Source: Rhodocyclales bacterium (lineage in GTDB: Bacteria > Pseudomonadota > Gammaproteobacteria > Burkholderiales > Rhodocyclaceae). From it: a stretch of DNA of 64,000 bases. Position 1 is the stretch's first letter. The number at the start of each line of letters is the position of its first letter. The notes beneath the pieces are model-generated. The model did no database searches, was not told the DNA's origin, and was given only the letters and a program-made list of their open reading frames with translations. The stretch covers positions 62,001 through 126,000 of the forward strand of contig JACRMV010000001.1 in NCBI GenBank assembly GCA_016235025.1, given 5' to 3'. This document shows, one piece after another, positions 10,274-20,683 of the stretch. A program made the translations under genes and the position numbers.

Positions 10274-10765
10274 TTAACGCCTGGGCGGCGTTTTCACTAC
10301 GCCGCCACCAAGCCGGTCATTGCGTTCGCCGGTGGCGCGATTGATGGCTTCGCCGACCTTGAGTTGCGTGGGCGATTCTTCACCTGGCGCAAGCTGTGCG
10401 TGGCCAGGGTTTTTGGGTGAGAGCCTGACGTCGACGCCGGTGCGTGTGCTGTCATGTTCGGTCTGGGGATGGCCATTGATCCAGACGGTGGATTTGCCGC
10501 TGGAGCGTTGCACCACGCCGTCGAGACTCATGGTGGCGCCTTCGAGTGACCGGGTTTCGCGAATGTTGGAGAGGCGCTGGCGTTCCAGGAGGATGCGCTT
10601 TTCCGGGGTGAAGAAAAGGCGGCCGATGGCCGAGGCGGGGGCCGGGGGTGCTGCCACCTCGGCCGCTTTTGCCGGCAGGCTGAGCGCGGCGAGGAGAATC
10701 CATGCCCACGATGGCGCGCTGGATTTCATTTGTCCTCCTTCACTGTGATCCATTCGAGGGTGCAT
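10274..10765 (-). CDS. MshK-like pilus biogenesis protein
   Basis: Signal peptide plus KSTVWINGHPQTEHDS, and position after MshJ-like gene in an MSHA cluster. Confidence 0.55.
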   Translation of the reverse strand: MHPRMDHSEGGQMKSSAPSWAWILLAALSLPAKAAEVAAPPAPASAIGRLFFTPEKRILLERQRLSNIRETRSLEGATMSLDGVVQRSSGKSTVWINGHPQTEHDSTRTGVDVRLSPKNPGHAQLAPGEESPTQLKVGEAINRATGERNDRLGGGVVKTPPRR

Positions 10766-11358
10766 TCGGATGTCAGCAGGCCTCTGGCGGGGCGCTCGGC
10801 GGTATTGGGGCTGCTCCGGTCGATGCGGCAGGAACGAATCTGGATCAGGGACGGGGCCGTTTGACGCAGGTCATCGATAACACCCAGAAGGTCACCTTCA
10901 TGCAGCAAGTGCATGGAGAAATGCATCTGGCTGGCCATCAGCTGATAGCCATTAGCCGTACCGGAGGGAAGAATATCTGCGGTGACTGGGCGCTGGGCTG
11001 CAAAATCATAGTCAAGCTGGTAAATCCGGCGTGCGGTTTTGATGCGTCCCAGGGTTTCGATCCAGTCCAGACGCTGTTCGGGGCCGATGATGCCCCGTGT
11101 GGTGAGAATCTGGAAGCGGTTGATCATTTCACGTAACTGCTGTTCCTCGCTGCGTGCGCGGGCGAGGGTATTCTCGGCGCCCTGTTGCGCTGCCAGTGCT
11201 GCTTGATGAGCGGCTTCCGTCCTTTTTTTGATCGTGCCGGCGCCCCACACAAGGATGCCGGCAACCAGGAGGCAGCCGGTGAAAAGCATGAGTGCGCCTT
11301 GCAGGTACTTGAAATCCTTGACGTCGAGTTTCATGGCGGCCTCACAGGGGGCGGGCAA
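10726..11358 (-). CDS. MshJ / PilO-like biogenesis protein
   Basis: Single N-terminal TM helix, coiled coil, order MshI-MshJ-MshK. Confidence 0.6.
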   Translation of the reverse strand: MPAPCEAAMKLDVKDFKYLQGALMLFTGCLLVAGILVWGAGTIKKRTEAAHQAALAAQQGAENTLARARSEEQQLREMINRFQILTTRGIIGPEQRLDWIETLGRIKTARRIYQLDYDFAAQRPVTADILPSGTANGYQLMASQMHFSMHLLHEGDLLGVIDDLRQTAPSLIQIRSCRIDRSSPNTAERPARGLLTSECTLEWITVKEDK

Positions 11359-12880
11359 TCAGGAGTGAAAACTTCGGCGCGACGTCATTGTGGCTGTCGC
11401 TGGCCTCGCCGTGGCTTTTGAGCGGCTTGCCGGATTCGACGTCAAACGGCATGGCGAGGATCTGCACGGTGGTCTGCGGATTTTTCAGTCGCTCGACAAA
11501 ACTGTCGATGATCTCTTTCTGGGCGCGCAGGTCGGCGCCAAGGCCGGGCGGGAGTTGGGCCTGGATTTCCAGTGCGGTCCAGGCGCCGCCGGGGGCCGCA
11601 GACGGCGTCTCGCCAGCGCCGGGTTTTCCGGGCGCATCGAGGTGCGACGCAATTTTCCATTCGAGATGGGTCAGTTCAACTTTCGGAGTTTGGTTCAGAG
11701 CCTGTGAGAGATGCGCCAGCAAAGGCTCCATATCCGGACTGCGGTTTTGCAGTTCATTGAGACGGCCCATCAGGGCGAACAGGCCGGCAGGCGTGGCTTT
11801 GACCTTTGGCAGGCTGTCCAGCAGCGCGTCATAGTGTTGCTGGGCAAGCTGCGTGCGGGTTTCGGCTTCGGCAATATCCTGGCGCAGCCCTTGAATGGCG
11901 ATTCCGGTTTTGGCAGCGAACAGCAAGCCGCTGGCAAGGATGATCCAGGCGCTGGCAGTCAGCGCAAAGCGCAGTTGCCAGAGGCGATAGAAGCGTCGGT
12001 CGGGAGAACGGGCGAATTGCAGTCGGGGAGGTTTCGCAGCCAGATGATGGCTGAGCAATTCATCGGCCGTTTCGGCGTCAGGTAACATCTTGAATCCATC
12101 GTTGCGCGCTGTGGCCGCGAGATCAATGAAGTCAACCGTTAGTGCGTCATGAGTGCGGCAATGCTGCCGTATCACGGGATGATGCACGGCGCTGGCCAGC
12201 ACCATGACACGGACGGCCGTGTCGCGCTGGATCTGGCGCTGGCCAACCAGATACTGATAGGTGTTGGCTGCTTCATTGCCGATCGCTCGTGCAATTTCGT
12301 TCTGGCTGCGGGTGGCCAGGGGTGTCAGGCGCGAGAAACGCATCTTCCCCGCATTGAAGAATGTTTGCCGGACGCCACCGGAGGTCAGGGTGATCAGCAG
12401 TGTCGGTTCCGCACTGCCGATCCAGCGTGGGGCGCATCCCGCTAGTACCAGGGGGACCGACCAGATTCCGGCAAGCCGGGCCTCGGTCTGGTGCAGGATA
12501 TTGAGCCAGGGAGCAAACGCTTCGGCGCGGGTGAGAGCGCAAAACAGCATCTTTTCATCGCGGCGCCCCTCGGTGGCGCGACCGAGTGAGAGCGCGACGG
12601 CTAGCGGTGTGCCGTAGAAATACTGGCTCAGCCGACGCTTGATGACCGCGCTGCGATCCCTGCCCTGGAGCCAGGGAATGTCTTCACGCTGGAAGCCTTC
12701 CTCGGTTACGTCGGCCAGCAGGTAGAACAGGCTGCCACGATGATTTCCAATCCAGTTTGCAAAGGCTTCAAGCCCGGCGGAATCCGGCAGGAACTCGGCT
12801 TCCAGTTTGACATGGCCGGTTTTCCAGGAATGAATCCTGAGCTGGTTGCCATTGAAGAAAAGAATGTACTTTTGTGCCAT
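11342..12880 (-). CDS. MshI-like (PilM/PilN-type) biogenesis protein
   Basis: 512 aa, TM helix around residue 310, actin-like N-terminal half, located next to MshG/E. Confidence 0.6.
   Translation of the reverse strand: MAQKYILFFNGNQLRIHSWKTGHVKLEAEFLPDSAGLEAFANWIGNHRGSLFYLLADVTEEGFQREDIPWLQGRDRSAVIKRRLSQYFYGTPLAVALSLGRATEGRRDEKMLFCALTRAEAFAPWLNILHQTEARLAGIWSVPLVLAGCAPRWIGSAEPTLLITLTSGGVRQTFFNAGKMRFSRLTPLATRSQNEIARAIGNEAANTYQYLVGQRQIQRDTAVRVMVLASAVHHPVIRQHCRTHDALTVDFIDLAATARNDGFKMLPDAETADELLSHHLAAKPPRLQFARSPDRRFYRLWQLRFALTASAWIILASGLLFAAKTGIAIQGLRQDIAEAETRTQLAQQHYDALLDSLPKVKATPAGLFALMGRLNELQNRSPDMEPLLAHLSQALNQTPKVELTHLEWKIASHLDAPGKPGAGETPSAAPGGAWTALEIQAQLPPGLGADLRAQKEIIDSFVERLKNPQTTVQILAMPFDVESGKPLKSHGEASDSHNDVAPKFSLLIARPL
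11601..11630 (-). repeat. Dispersed repeat variant inside the mshI-like gene
   Basis: Minus strand AAAACCCGGCGCTGGCGAGACGCCGTC. Confidence 0.6.
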
Positions 12881-14082
12881 CAGGTTTTCATCTTGGTGAT
12901 GATGTCGTAGATCGGGCCAAGTACGGCCAGCATGATCCAGCCGAGAATCAGGCCGATGATGATGGTCATCACCGGTTCGATCATGGCCTGCACTTTTTCG
13001 ATCGACTCGCGCACGTCGCGGTTGTAGAAGTAGCTGACATTGCCTAATGCGGTATCGAGCGCCCCGGTATTTTCGCCAACGCGCAGCATGCGCAGCACGA
13101 GCGGCGGGAAGAGTCCGGCATTCTGGAACGCCACGGTGACATTCTGCCCTTCGGCAATCAACTCGCCGACCTCTTCCAGGCCGCGCCGGATGACGAGGTT
13201 GCCGACGATGCCTTCGGTAGTCTTGATCGAGTCAAGAATGGTGATGCCGGAGGAATACATCATGGCGAAGACGGAGGCGAAACGGGAGAGGATGATTTTC
13301 TTCAGGATCGGCCCGATCCAGGGCAGGCGCAGCTTGATGTCATCAAAACGGTAGCGCGCCGCAGGATTGTGCTGCACCAGGAAGGCAATGCCTGCGGCCG
13401 CAATGAGCGGCAGCCCCAGCACGACATACCAATAGCTCACGAAAAATTCCGAGGTGGCAATCAGTATTTTTGTCTGTAGTGGTAGTTCCTGTCCCATGTT
13501 GCGTATGAAGCTGGCCATCTTGGGAACAAGGTACATCATCATGAACAGGGTAACGGCGACTACGACGGTGCCGAGGAAGGCCGGATACATGATGAGTTTT
13601 TTGGTATGGGCTGCGAGTTCGTCCTGCCACTTGAGCGATTCGAGCAGGTTATGCAGTACCTGCGGCAGTGTGCCGCTTTCTTCGCCGGAGCGGATCAGGC
13701 TGACCATGACTTCATCGAATGTCTTTGGATGCTTGGCCAGCGCCTGGGAGAGCGTTTGCCCGCCTTCGATGCTTTCCACCATGTCGGCGATGATTTCGCG
13801 GAAGCGCGGATTTTCCAGGCTGTCGCGCAGATCCGCGAGACTTTCGACCAGCGGTACGCCGGCACGGGCAAGCTGTTCGAGATGAAAGCAGAAGGCGATC
13901 AATTCGGGGCGGCTGATTTTGGCCTGGCCCAGCAGGCTGCCTTGCTTGATCGGGGCGCCATTGACGAAGTCAAGCTCCATTCGTTTCAGGCGCATTTCGA
14001 GGTCGATCAGGTTGATTGCTTCGAGTCGCCCCAGCGTCATGCGGCCGCCCTGATCAATCGCTTTGTAGGTATAAAGCGCCAT
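12880..14082 (-). CDS. mshG: Type II secretion/pilus platform protein, MshG/GspF family
   Basis: Conserved GspF features (LARAGVPLVESLADL, SGITILDSIKTTEGIVGN, MIEPVMTIIIGLILGWIMLAVLGPIYDI). Confidence 0.9.
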   Translation of the reverse strand: MALYTYKAIDQGGRMTLGRLEAINLIDLEMRLKRMELDFVNGAPIKQGSLLGQAKISRPELIAFCFHLEQLARAGVPLVESLADLRDSLENPRFREIIADMVESIEGGQTLSQALAKHPKTFDEVMVSLIRSGEESGTLPQVLHNLLESLKWQDELAAHTKKLIMYPAFLGTVVVAVTLFMMMYLVPKMASFIRNMGQELPLQTKILIATSEFFVSYWYVVLGLPLIAAAGIAFLVQHNPAARYRFDDIKLRLPWIGPILKKIILSRFASVFAMMYSSGITILDSIKTTEGIVGNLVIRRGLEEVGELIAEGQNVTVAFQNAGLFPPLVLRMLRVGENTGALDTALGNVSYFYNRDVRESIEKVQAMIEPVMTIIIGLILGWIMLAVLGPIYDIITKMKT

Positions 14083-14100
14083 GATTGTGGAAGAGGATGC

Positions 14101-15816
14101 TTACATCCGCTCCGTCAGGTCGACTACGCGGCCGATCTCTTCAATCGAGGTGGAGCCGTCGCGTACACGTCGCAGGCCGTCTTCGGCGAGGGGGCGGAAC
14201 CCTTTTTCCAGCGCAGCAGTCTTGATCTCGCGCAGCGCGGCGCGGCGACCGATGAGGTCGTCGAGGTCGGCATCCAGGCGCAGCAGTTCCATGATGGCGA
14301 GTCGACCGCGATAGCCCTGGTACTCGCAGTGGTCGCAACCCGCAGCGTGGTAAAGGATGGGCGCCGGCTGGCCTTTACTGACCCCCAGCAGTTTGCGTTC
14401 ATGGGCTTCGGCAGGGTAGGGCTTGCGGCAGTGCGTGCACAGGCGGCGCACCAGGCGCTGGGCGACGATGCCGATGATGTTGCCGGCCATGATGTCCGGC
14501 AGCACGCCGATGTCGAGCAGGCGCGGAATGGCGCCGAGAGCCGAGCTGGTGTGCAGCGTGGAATACACCTGATGGCCGGTCATGGCGGCACGAAAGGCCA
14601 TTTCGGCTGTGTCGGCATCGCGGATTTCGCCGACCAGGATGACATCCGGGTCCTGGCGCATCATCGAGCGGATGCCGTTGGCAAAGTCAAGTTTGGCTGA
14701 TTCGGCAACCGAGGTCTGCCGGATCATCGCCATCGGGTATTCCACCGGGTCTTCGAGGGTCATGATGTTCACGCCCTCTTCGTTGATGTGATTGAGCACC
14801 GAGTAGAGCGTGGTGGTCTTGCCGCTGCCGGTGGGGCCGGTAACGAGGATGATGCCTTCGGGCCGCGCCACCATCAGCTTGAGTAAACCCAGCTGCTGTT
14901 CGTCAAGCCCCAGCCCATCCAGCGGCACGATGCCTTTTTGCCGGTCGAGGATGCGCAGTACGATGTTCTCGCCGTGGATGGTGGGTTGCGCGGCGACACG
15001 AAAATCGATTTCGTTGCCGCTGATGTTGAGTGAAATACGGCCATCCTGCGGGGCACGGGTCTCGGCGATATTCATGCCGCTCATGACCTTGATGCGCACA
15101 GCCATGGCTGCCCAGTAGGATTTGTGCAGGGCCCGTATCTGGCGCAGCATGCCGTCGACACGGTAACGGATGCGCAGGAAATTTGCTTCCGGTTCAAAGT
15201 GGACATCGGAGGCGCTGCGTTTGACGGCGTCAGTCAGCAGTGCATTGATCAGGCGCACTACCGGTTGGCTGTATTCGTCAAGGGAGGCGGACAGGCTGCG
15301 GTAGTCGATTTCACCGGTTTCGATTTCATGCAGGATGCCGTCGATCGAAAGTTCATGCCCGTAGTACTGGTCGATGGCACGGGCAATCTCGGATTCGCCG
15401 GCGAGCAGGGTTTCGATCTGCAGGTCGGTATGGATCAGCGCCCGCAGCTTGTCAAGGGCGACGACATCGTTGGGGTCGGCGATGGCGATCTTGAGTTGCT
15501 GCGTGCTGCGCGAATAGCTCAGGGCCAGGAGCATGTGGCGTTTTGCCAGTTCGCGCGGCACCAATTTCAAGGCTTCTGGGTCGACGATGGAGTTGGCTAG
15601 GTCAATCGAATTCTGGCCCAATGATTCGCCCAGGGCGTCACGCAGTGTGGCTTCGGAGACGAACCCCAGCGATACCAGCAACTTGCCGACCGGCTGGTTG
15701 GACGTCATTTGCTCCAGCAGGGCAATACGCAGCTGATCTTCGCTGATGATGCCTTGCGCGATCAGTATTTGCCCAATGGGACGCCGCTGGGCGGGGGGAG
15801 TGGCTATCGAGTTCAT
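14101..15816 (-). CDS. mshE: Pilus assembly ATPase, MshE/GspE family
   Basis: Walker A GPTGSGKTTTLYS, TLEDPVEYPM, MRQDPDVILVGEIRDADTAE, CxxC zinc motifs; N-terminal MshEN-like repeats. Confidence 0.93.
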   Translation of the reverse strand: MNSIATPPAQRRPIGQILIAQGIISEDQLRIALLEQMTSNQPVGKLLVSLGFVSEATLRDALGESLGQNSIDLANSIVDPEALKLVPRELAKRHMLLALSYSRSTQQLKIAIADPNDVVALDKLRALIHTDLQIETLLAGESEIARAIDQYYGHELSIDGILHEIETGEIDYRSLSASLDEYSQPVVRLINALLTDAVKRSASDVHFEPEANFLRIRYRVDGMLRQIRALHKSYWAAMAVRIKVMSGMNIAETRAPQDGRISLNISGNEIDFRVAAQPTIHGENIVLRILDRQKGIVPLDGLGLDEQQLGLLKLMVARPEGIILVTGPTGSGKTTTLYSVLNHINEEGVNIMTLEDPVEYPMAMIRQTSVAESAKLDFANGIRSMMRQDPDVILVGEIRDADTAEMAFRAAMTGHQVYSTLHTSSALGAIPRLLDIGVLPDIMAGNIIGIVAQRLVRRLCTHCRKPYPAEAHERKLLGVSKGQPAPILYHAAGCDHCEYQGYRGRLAIMELLRLDADLDDLIGRRAALREIKTAALEKGFRPLAEDGLRRVRDGSTSIEEIGRVVDLTERM

Positions 15817-15909
15817 ACGGCCATCATTATGCTGTATCCGTGACTGTCGGCAAACCCTGCTGCTGTGTGCCGAAGGGCGCCGAAATGCGCTGGCGTGCCG
15901 GCAATGCGA

Positions 15910-17316
15910 TCAAGGCTGCAATGCGCGCAGGCGGGCTGCGGCCTGCGACTTGTCGAAGCTGGCCGGCCGCGTATTCGCGGCGGCGATAGCCTGGCCGTAG
16001 TACTGGATGGCAAGCCGGGTCTGATGCAGATGTTCGAGGCTGATCGCGAGGTTGTAGAGGATGTCCGGGTTGTCGGGTTCCGTATTCCAGGCGCGAAAGT
16101 ACGCAGACTGCGCTTCGCCCCAGCGTTTCTGCCGGGCGTAGAGGTTGCCCAGGGCAAAATGCGGTGCGGCCAGTTCCGGCTGTTCTGCCGCCAGCGTTTT
16201 GAGGCGGGTTTCAGCGGCTACCGGATCAGCCTGTCCCCTGATGTTGATCAGTGCGGCCTGGGCTGCCGGGTCCTGCGGGTTGGCCTCCAGCACCTGTTGA
16301 TAGAGCCATTCGGCCTGCTCCGCTTGTCCTTGGCTCAATGCCACGGCGGCAAGGCCGTGGAGCGCGTCGGTGTTACGGGGGTCGGATTTGAGCGCGCGTT
16401 CGTATTCAATGCGGGCAACGGCGAGGTCGCCACGATTGAACGCATCGAAGCCACGCATCAGGGACGGGTCGACGCGTAGCGGTGCACGTGTCAGGCGGAC
16501 GGTTTCGTCACGGCTATCGGGGCTGGCGAGTTCGGCGTTGTGCCGCCGCCGGGTTTTCGTGGCAATGCTGTTTTGGCCGTCCTCCTTATCCTCTTGACGG
16601 TCATCCGCGCTGCTGGCGTAGGCGGGCCGGATTGCCTTGGCAGCTTGGGTCGAAGGCGCCGCCAGCACTGCGCTTGGTGGCGTCACGGCGGGCACGGGGA
16701 GACTGGGTGGCTGAGGTGGCGGTGCGTTCGTGCCGAGGACGGCGGGATGGGCCGCAAGTCCTGATTGTGGCTGTAGCTGCCACCAGAAATAGCCGCCGAT
16801 GGCGATGAGGGCCAGCAGGGTTCCGCCGCCTGCAGCCAGGGCAAAGTTTTTTCGGGGAGCAGGTACGGGCTGCTTTGCAGTAAAAACATTTTGCACCGTT
16901 GCTTGATCCTGCTTGGCGGCGGGTCGTGGCGGAGCGGCAGCAGGGTCTTTCGCAGTCTGGCCCTGTGCCGCAGGTGCTGGTGCGTCACGAACAACGGGCG
17001 ATGTCCGGGTTGTCCTCCGGGCGGCCTGCTGCCGGGCAGCAGCGAGGAAGTCGGCGTCGAGCTGTTCCAGGTGCGCAGACAGGTCGGGCAATGCGCTGGC
17101 GGCAACTGGCGTGTGTTCTGGTGCATCGTGAATCGGAAGTTCAGGGGCGGGTTTGGCGGCGGCAGGTTCTGCTTCGGCCATGGGCTGGGTGGACAAGGGT
17201 TCCAGCATGAGGCCGCTTGCCTCTTTAGGTTCTTCTGCAGCCACGCTGATCCCGGGTGCGGCGCCTTGCCGCTTGGCCAGTTCAGCTTTCTTGAGCGCAT
17301 CCATGAGCAGACTCAT
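15910..17316 (-). CDS. mshN: MshN-like TPR protein
   Basis: N-terminal MSLLMDALKKAELAKRQ, TM helix, C-terminal TPRs; follows MshL. Confidence 0.75.
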   Translation of the reverse strand: MSLLMDALKKAELAKRQGAAPGISVAAEEPKEASGLMLEPLSTQPMAEAEPAAAKPAPELPIHDAPEHTPVAASALPDLSAHLEQLDADFLAAARQQAARRTTRTSPVVRDAPAPAAQGQTAKDPAAAPPRPAAKQDQATVQNVFTAKQPVPAPRKNFALAAGGGTLLALIAIGGYFWWQLQPQSGLAAHPAVLGTNAPPPQPPSLPVPAVTPPSAVLAAPSTQAAKAIRPAYASSADDRQEDKEDGQNSIATKTRRRHNAELASPDSRDETVRLTRAPLRVDPSLMRGFDAFNRGDLAVARIEYERALKSDPRNTDALHGLAAVALSQGQAEQAEWLYQQVLEANPQDPAAQAALINIRGQADPVAAETRLKTLAAEQPELAAPHFALGNLYARQKRWGEAQSAYFRAWNTEPDNPDILYNLAISLEHLHQTRLAIQYYGQAIAAANTRPASFDKSQAAARLRALQP

Positions 17317-19172
17317 GGCGCATGCGCTCCCTGAGCGCCAATCTGTTTCTGCTCCGGGCCGGGGTTGTTGGCGAAGAACTCCCGGTTCGGCAGTTGCTTG
17401 CGGAAATCGCGATAGTCGCCATTGATGCTGGGGTCACGGATGACGGTTGGCTTGATAAAGATGACCAGTTCGGTTTTTTTGGTGAGATCCTTGCGCGAGG
17501 TAAAAAATGCGCCAATACCCGGCAGTTTCGAAAGACCCGGAACGGCGTCGGTAGTGTTGTTGAGTTCGTCGGACATCAGTCCGCCCATGACGGCGATCTC
17601 GCCATCCGTCAGTCGCAGCATGGACTCCATTTCACGGGTCTGAATCTGGGGGATGAGACTCTCGATGGTGAGTGACGGATTTGGATCTTTTATGTCTCCC
17701 GTGTGCCTCGAAATGGTCGGGCGCACGTTGAGCAAAATGTTGCCGTTCTCGCTGATCTGGGGGGTGACACTCATGACCAGGCCGACCGAAACGGAGTTCG
17801 GCGTGGTCGTAACCGTGGTCAGGGAGGGACCGCTGGCCGATGTGGTGGTATCTGCCTTGACCGTGAAATAAACAATGTTGTCGACAACCTTGAGCATCGC
17901 CGTTTGATTATTGAGCACGCTGATTTTGGGGCTCGAAAGGACCTTGACGTTGCCAAAGTTTTCCAGCAATTGCAGGGTTGCGGATATGCCCAGGCCGGGG
18001 GCGACGTAATTCAGCAAAAAGGCGGCGCCGGTGGTGCCCAGTGTCGGCCCGCTTGGATTCTGTATTGCGGAGAAGCCGGCGGTTCCCGGGTTGCGCAAGG
18101 TACGCAGGCTCTGCCAGTTGATGCCCTGGGTGTAGTTGTCATTGAGGCTGACTTCGGCGATGGTGGCTTCGATCATGACCTGGCGTCGGGCGCTCGTGAG
18201 CACCAGGTCGAGATATTCCTGAACTTTCTCATGTTGCCTGGACGTGGCGCGGACGACAACGACACCGGCTTCCGGGTTCACGATGATCGAAGCGGCTTCG
18301 CGGAAGGTTGTGCGTTTGACCACCGTAGTGCCTTGCTGCTGCAGGTGGGCCGGATTGGGGCTTCCTGCCAGAGAAGATGTCGCATTGCTGTTCTTGTTCG
18401 CTGGCGCTTGGGCGCCGGTGCCTGTGGTGGACTGTTCGTCGCTGTGTTCTGTGATCGTCTCGCTGGAACCCTCGGGCAGGATTTTGTCGGTTTCGCGCAG
18501 AATATCCTTCAAATTCTTTTCCAGCGACTGCCAGAAATTGTTTTGGGCCGAACTTTTTACCGACGTGTTGGAGCTGTTTCCGGCGCTGCCCGTTGTGGCG
18601 CTACTACCGGTTGCGCCGGTGCTGGTCGATGCGATCTGTGTGTTGATGGAAACCGTGCCGCTCACGTCACGCGACATGTTGACGTAGTCCACCTTGTACG
18701 TCCGCAAGAACGGCGAGTCGGGCATCACGATCAGGTTCGGGCCATCCAGTTCCCAGCGCATGTCGACCTGTTTGGCGATACGGGTCAGGATTTGTTGCAA
18801 GGTCTGGTCGATGGCGTTGAGCGTGACGACGCCATTGATGCCGGGGTGCACGTCGATATTCAGTTTTGCATCGCGCGACAGGGCGAAAAGCAGGTCTTGC
18901 ACCGGAATATTGCGCACCGAAACCGAGTATGACTCGGCCTTTGCCGCCGCTTTGGGGCGCGCCAGCATGGCGGTTGAAACGACGGGAGCCGGAATGTCTT
19001 TTTCGTCTGCCGCCAGGGGTGCGGTTTCGGCGTGCAGATGCCCGGACGCCGGCGTTGGCGGCTGGACGCTGCTGCATGCGGTCAGGGCGAGGCCGGTAAT
19101 GAGGCTGGCAACGTGTTTCCCAACCCGGATAGCAGGGAATGCCGACTTTCGCTTCAAGAATGGCAGGCGCAC
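17313..19172 (-). CDS. mshL: MshL-like secretin
   Basis: Lipoprotein signal (ALTACSS), STN/secretin domain (VLSSPKISVLNNQTAMLKV, GGLMSDE, LVIFIKPTVI). Confidence 0.92.
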   Translation of the reverse strand: MRLPFLKRKSAFPAIRVGKHVASLITGLALTACSSVQPPTPASGHLHAETAPLAADEKDIPAPVVSTAMLARPKAAAKAESYSVSVRNIPVQDLLFALSRDAKLNIDVHPGINGVVTLNAIDQTLQQILTRIAKQVDMRWELDGPNLIVMPDSPFLRTYKVDYVNMSRDVSGTVSINTQIASTSTGATGSSATTGSAGNSSNTSVKSSAQNNFWQSLEKNLKDILRETDKILPEGSSETITEHSDEQSTTGTGAQAPANKNSNATSSLAGSPNPAHLQQQGTTVVKRTTFREAASIIVNPEAGVVVVRATSRQHEKVQEYLDLVLTSARRQVMIEATIAEVSLNDNYTQGINWQSLRTLRNPGTAGFSAIQNPSGPTLGTTGAAFLLNYVAPGLGISATLQLLENFGNVKVLSSPKISVLNNQTAMLKVVDNIVYFTVKADTTTSASGPSLTTVTTTPNSVSVGLVMSVTPQISENGNILLNVRPTISRHTGDIKDPNPSLTIESLIPQIQTREMESMLRLTDGEIAVMGGLMSDELNNTTDAVPGLSKLPGIGAFFTSRKDLTKKTELVIFIKPTVIRDPSINGDYRDFRKQLPNREFFANNPGPEQKQIGAQGAHAP

Positions 19173-19280
19173 GTTATTTTCCGATCATCTGACGTCAATA
19201 AGTATAGGATTAGCATAACACGTTAAGTTTACGACGCAACTTGATGATTTCTTTAATGCACATATCGAATTCACCCTGCT

Positions 19281-20663
19281 TCAGCGCAGTCGGGAAACTT
19301 GACGTGGATAAGGTTTGTTTGCCCGCAGTGCCATGGGTAAGCCTGCTATAGCAGACTTGGCGGCGGCTTCTGTTGGATATTCTCCATAAACAATGCCATA
19401 GCGGATCTTGCCGCTAAGTGCAGATTGATAGATGTGTATGTCGTTCATGTCAAGGGTACTCGCCGTCACTTTTTTCAAAAAAGCCGCTATTTCTTGTGGC
19501 CGGTCGGCATCCGCGGCGAACAACTGGATAAGCCAGTGGTTATCGGGTGCCTGCTCAAGCCAGAGCCGCCCTGCTTCGAGTCGTGATTGGACAGGCGGCG
19601 AAAGCTGAGAGGTGGGGATCTGTGGCGTGGGCGGCAGCAGGCTGGCCGGTTCAGAAGCAACACCCGGAATATTGTTGGTTGCTGTTGAAGCCGGTGCCAC
19701 TGCCGGGACAATTGCGTGCGTTGGATGGGGTGGAGCTGGTGTCGTCGATGGGGCAAGCAGCAGCCAGGCAGCACCGATGAGCGCACCGAGGCTCAGGATT
19801 CCGGCGCCGATGACGGCCGGTTCCCTGCGCAGTGTCTTGTCTGCATACGTGGCCTTGCTGAAGTCGCAATCCTTGATGGCGGCGCGGGCTTCCTTCGCCC
19901 CGATCTGGTGGCTGCCAGCGGAAAAGGCAGCGAGCAAGGCTTTGTCAGCAAGGATGTTGATGCGGCGGGTGAGCCCGCGCGAGGAGCGTTCGATCAGCTT
20001 GATGGCGGCGGCCGAAAATACGCTGGGGCCGCGATAGCCGGCGGCGCGCATGCGGAAGTCGAGGTAGCTGGCGATGTCGTTGCGTACCAGGGGCTCCAGG
20101 TTAAAGTTGTGAGTGATGCGCTCCTTGAGCTGGCGCATATCGGGACGGGCGAGGATGTCATTCAATTCGGGTTGGCCGAAGAGCGCCAGTTGCAACAATT
20201 TGTGGTGGTTGGTTTCGAGATTCGAGAGCAGGCGTATTTCTTCCAGGGTTTCAGCAGGCATGGCGTGGGCCTCGTCAATCAGCACCACGACTTGTCGGCC
20301 TTCGCCGAAAGACATGATCAGATGGTTTTGCAAGGCGCGCAGTACGGCGGAAGGGCGGGCATTGGCCGGGATGTCGAGATGCAATTCGTCGGCAATGGCA
20401 TAAAGGATGTCTTCGCGCGAGAGCGACGGATTGGCCAGATAAATGAGCGTCACGTTTGCTGGCAGGCGCTCCATCAGCACCCGGCACAGCATGGTCTTGC
20501 CGCTGCCTACCTCACCGCTGATCTTGACGATACCTTCATCGTGGGCGATGGCGTAGACCAGCGCGTCCAGCGTTGCCCCGCGGTTGGCGCCATCGAAGAA
20601 AAAGTCGGTATGCGGGGTGATGCGGAAGGGGGGCTCGGTCAGACCAAAGTGTTCCAGGTACAT
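19281..20663 (-). CDS. mshM: MshM/ExeA-like AAA ATPase with C-terminal SPOR-like domain
   Basis: MYLEHFGLTEPPFRITPHTDFFF, GEVGSGKTMLCRVL, VVLIDEAHAMP; C-terminal WLIQLFAAD...YGIVYGEYPTEAAAKSAI. Confidence 0.85.
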   Translation of the reverse strand: MYLEHFGLTEPPFRITPHTDFFFDGANRGATLDALVYAIAHDEGIVKISGEVGSGKTMLCRVLMERLPANVTLIYLANPSLSREDILYAIADELHLDIPANARPSAVLRALQNHLIMSFGEGRQVVVLIDEAHAMPAETLEEIRLLSNLETNHHKLLQLALFGQPELNDILARPDMRQLKERITHNFNLEPLVRNDIASYLDFRMRAAGYRGPSVFSAAAIKLIERSSRGLTRRINILADKALLAAFSAGSHQIGAKEARAAIKDCDFSKATYADKTLRREPAVIGAGILSLGALIGAAWLLLAPSTTPAPPHPTHAIVPAVAPASTATNNIPGVASEPASLLPPTPQIPTSQLSPPVQSRLEAGRLWLEQAPDNHWLIQLFAADADRPQEIAAFLKKVTASTLDMNDIHIYQSALSGKIRYGIVYGEYPTEAAAKSAIAGLPMALRANKPYPRQVSRLR

Positions 20664-20683
20664 GGTGTCGGTTCGGACTCCAG

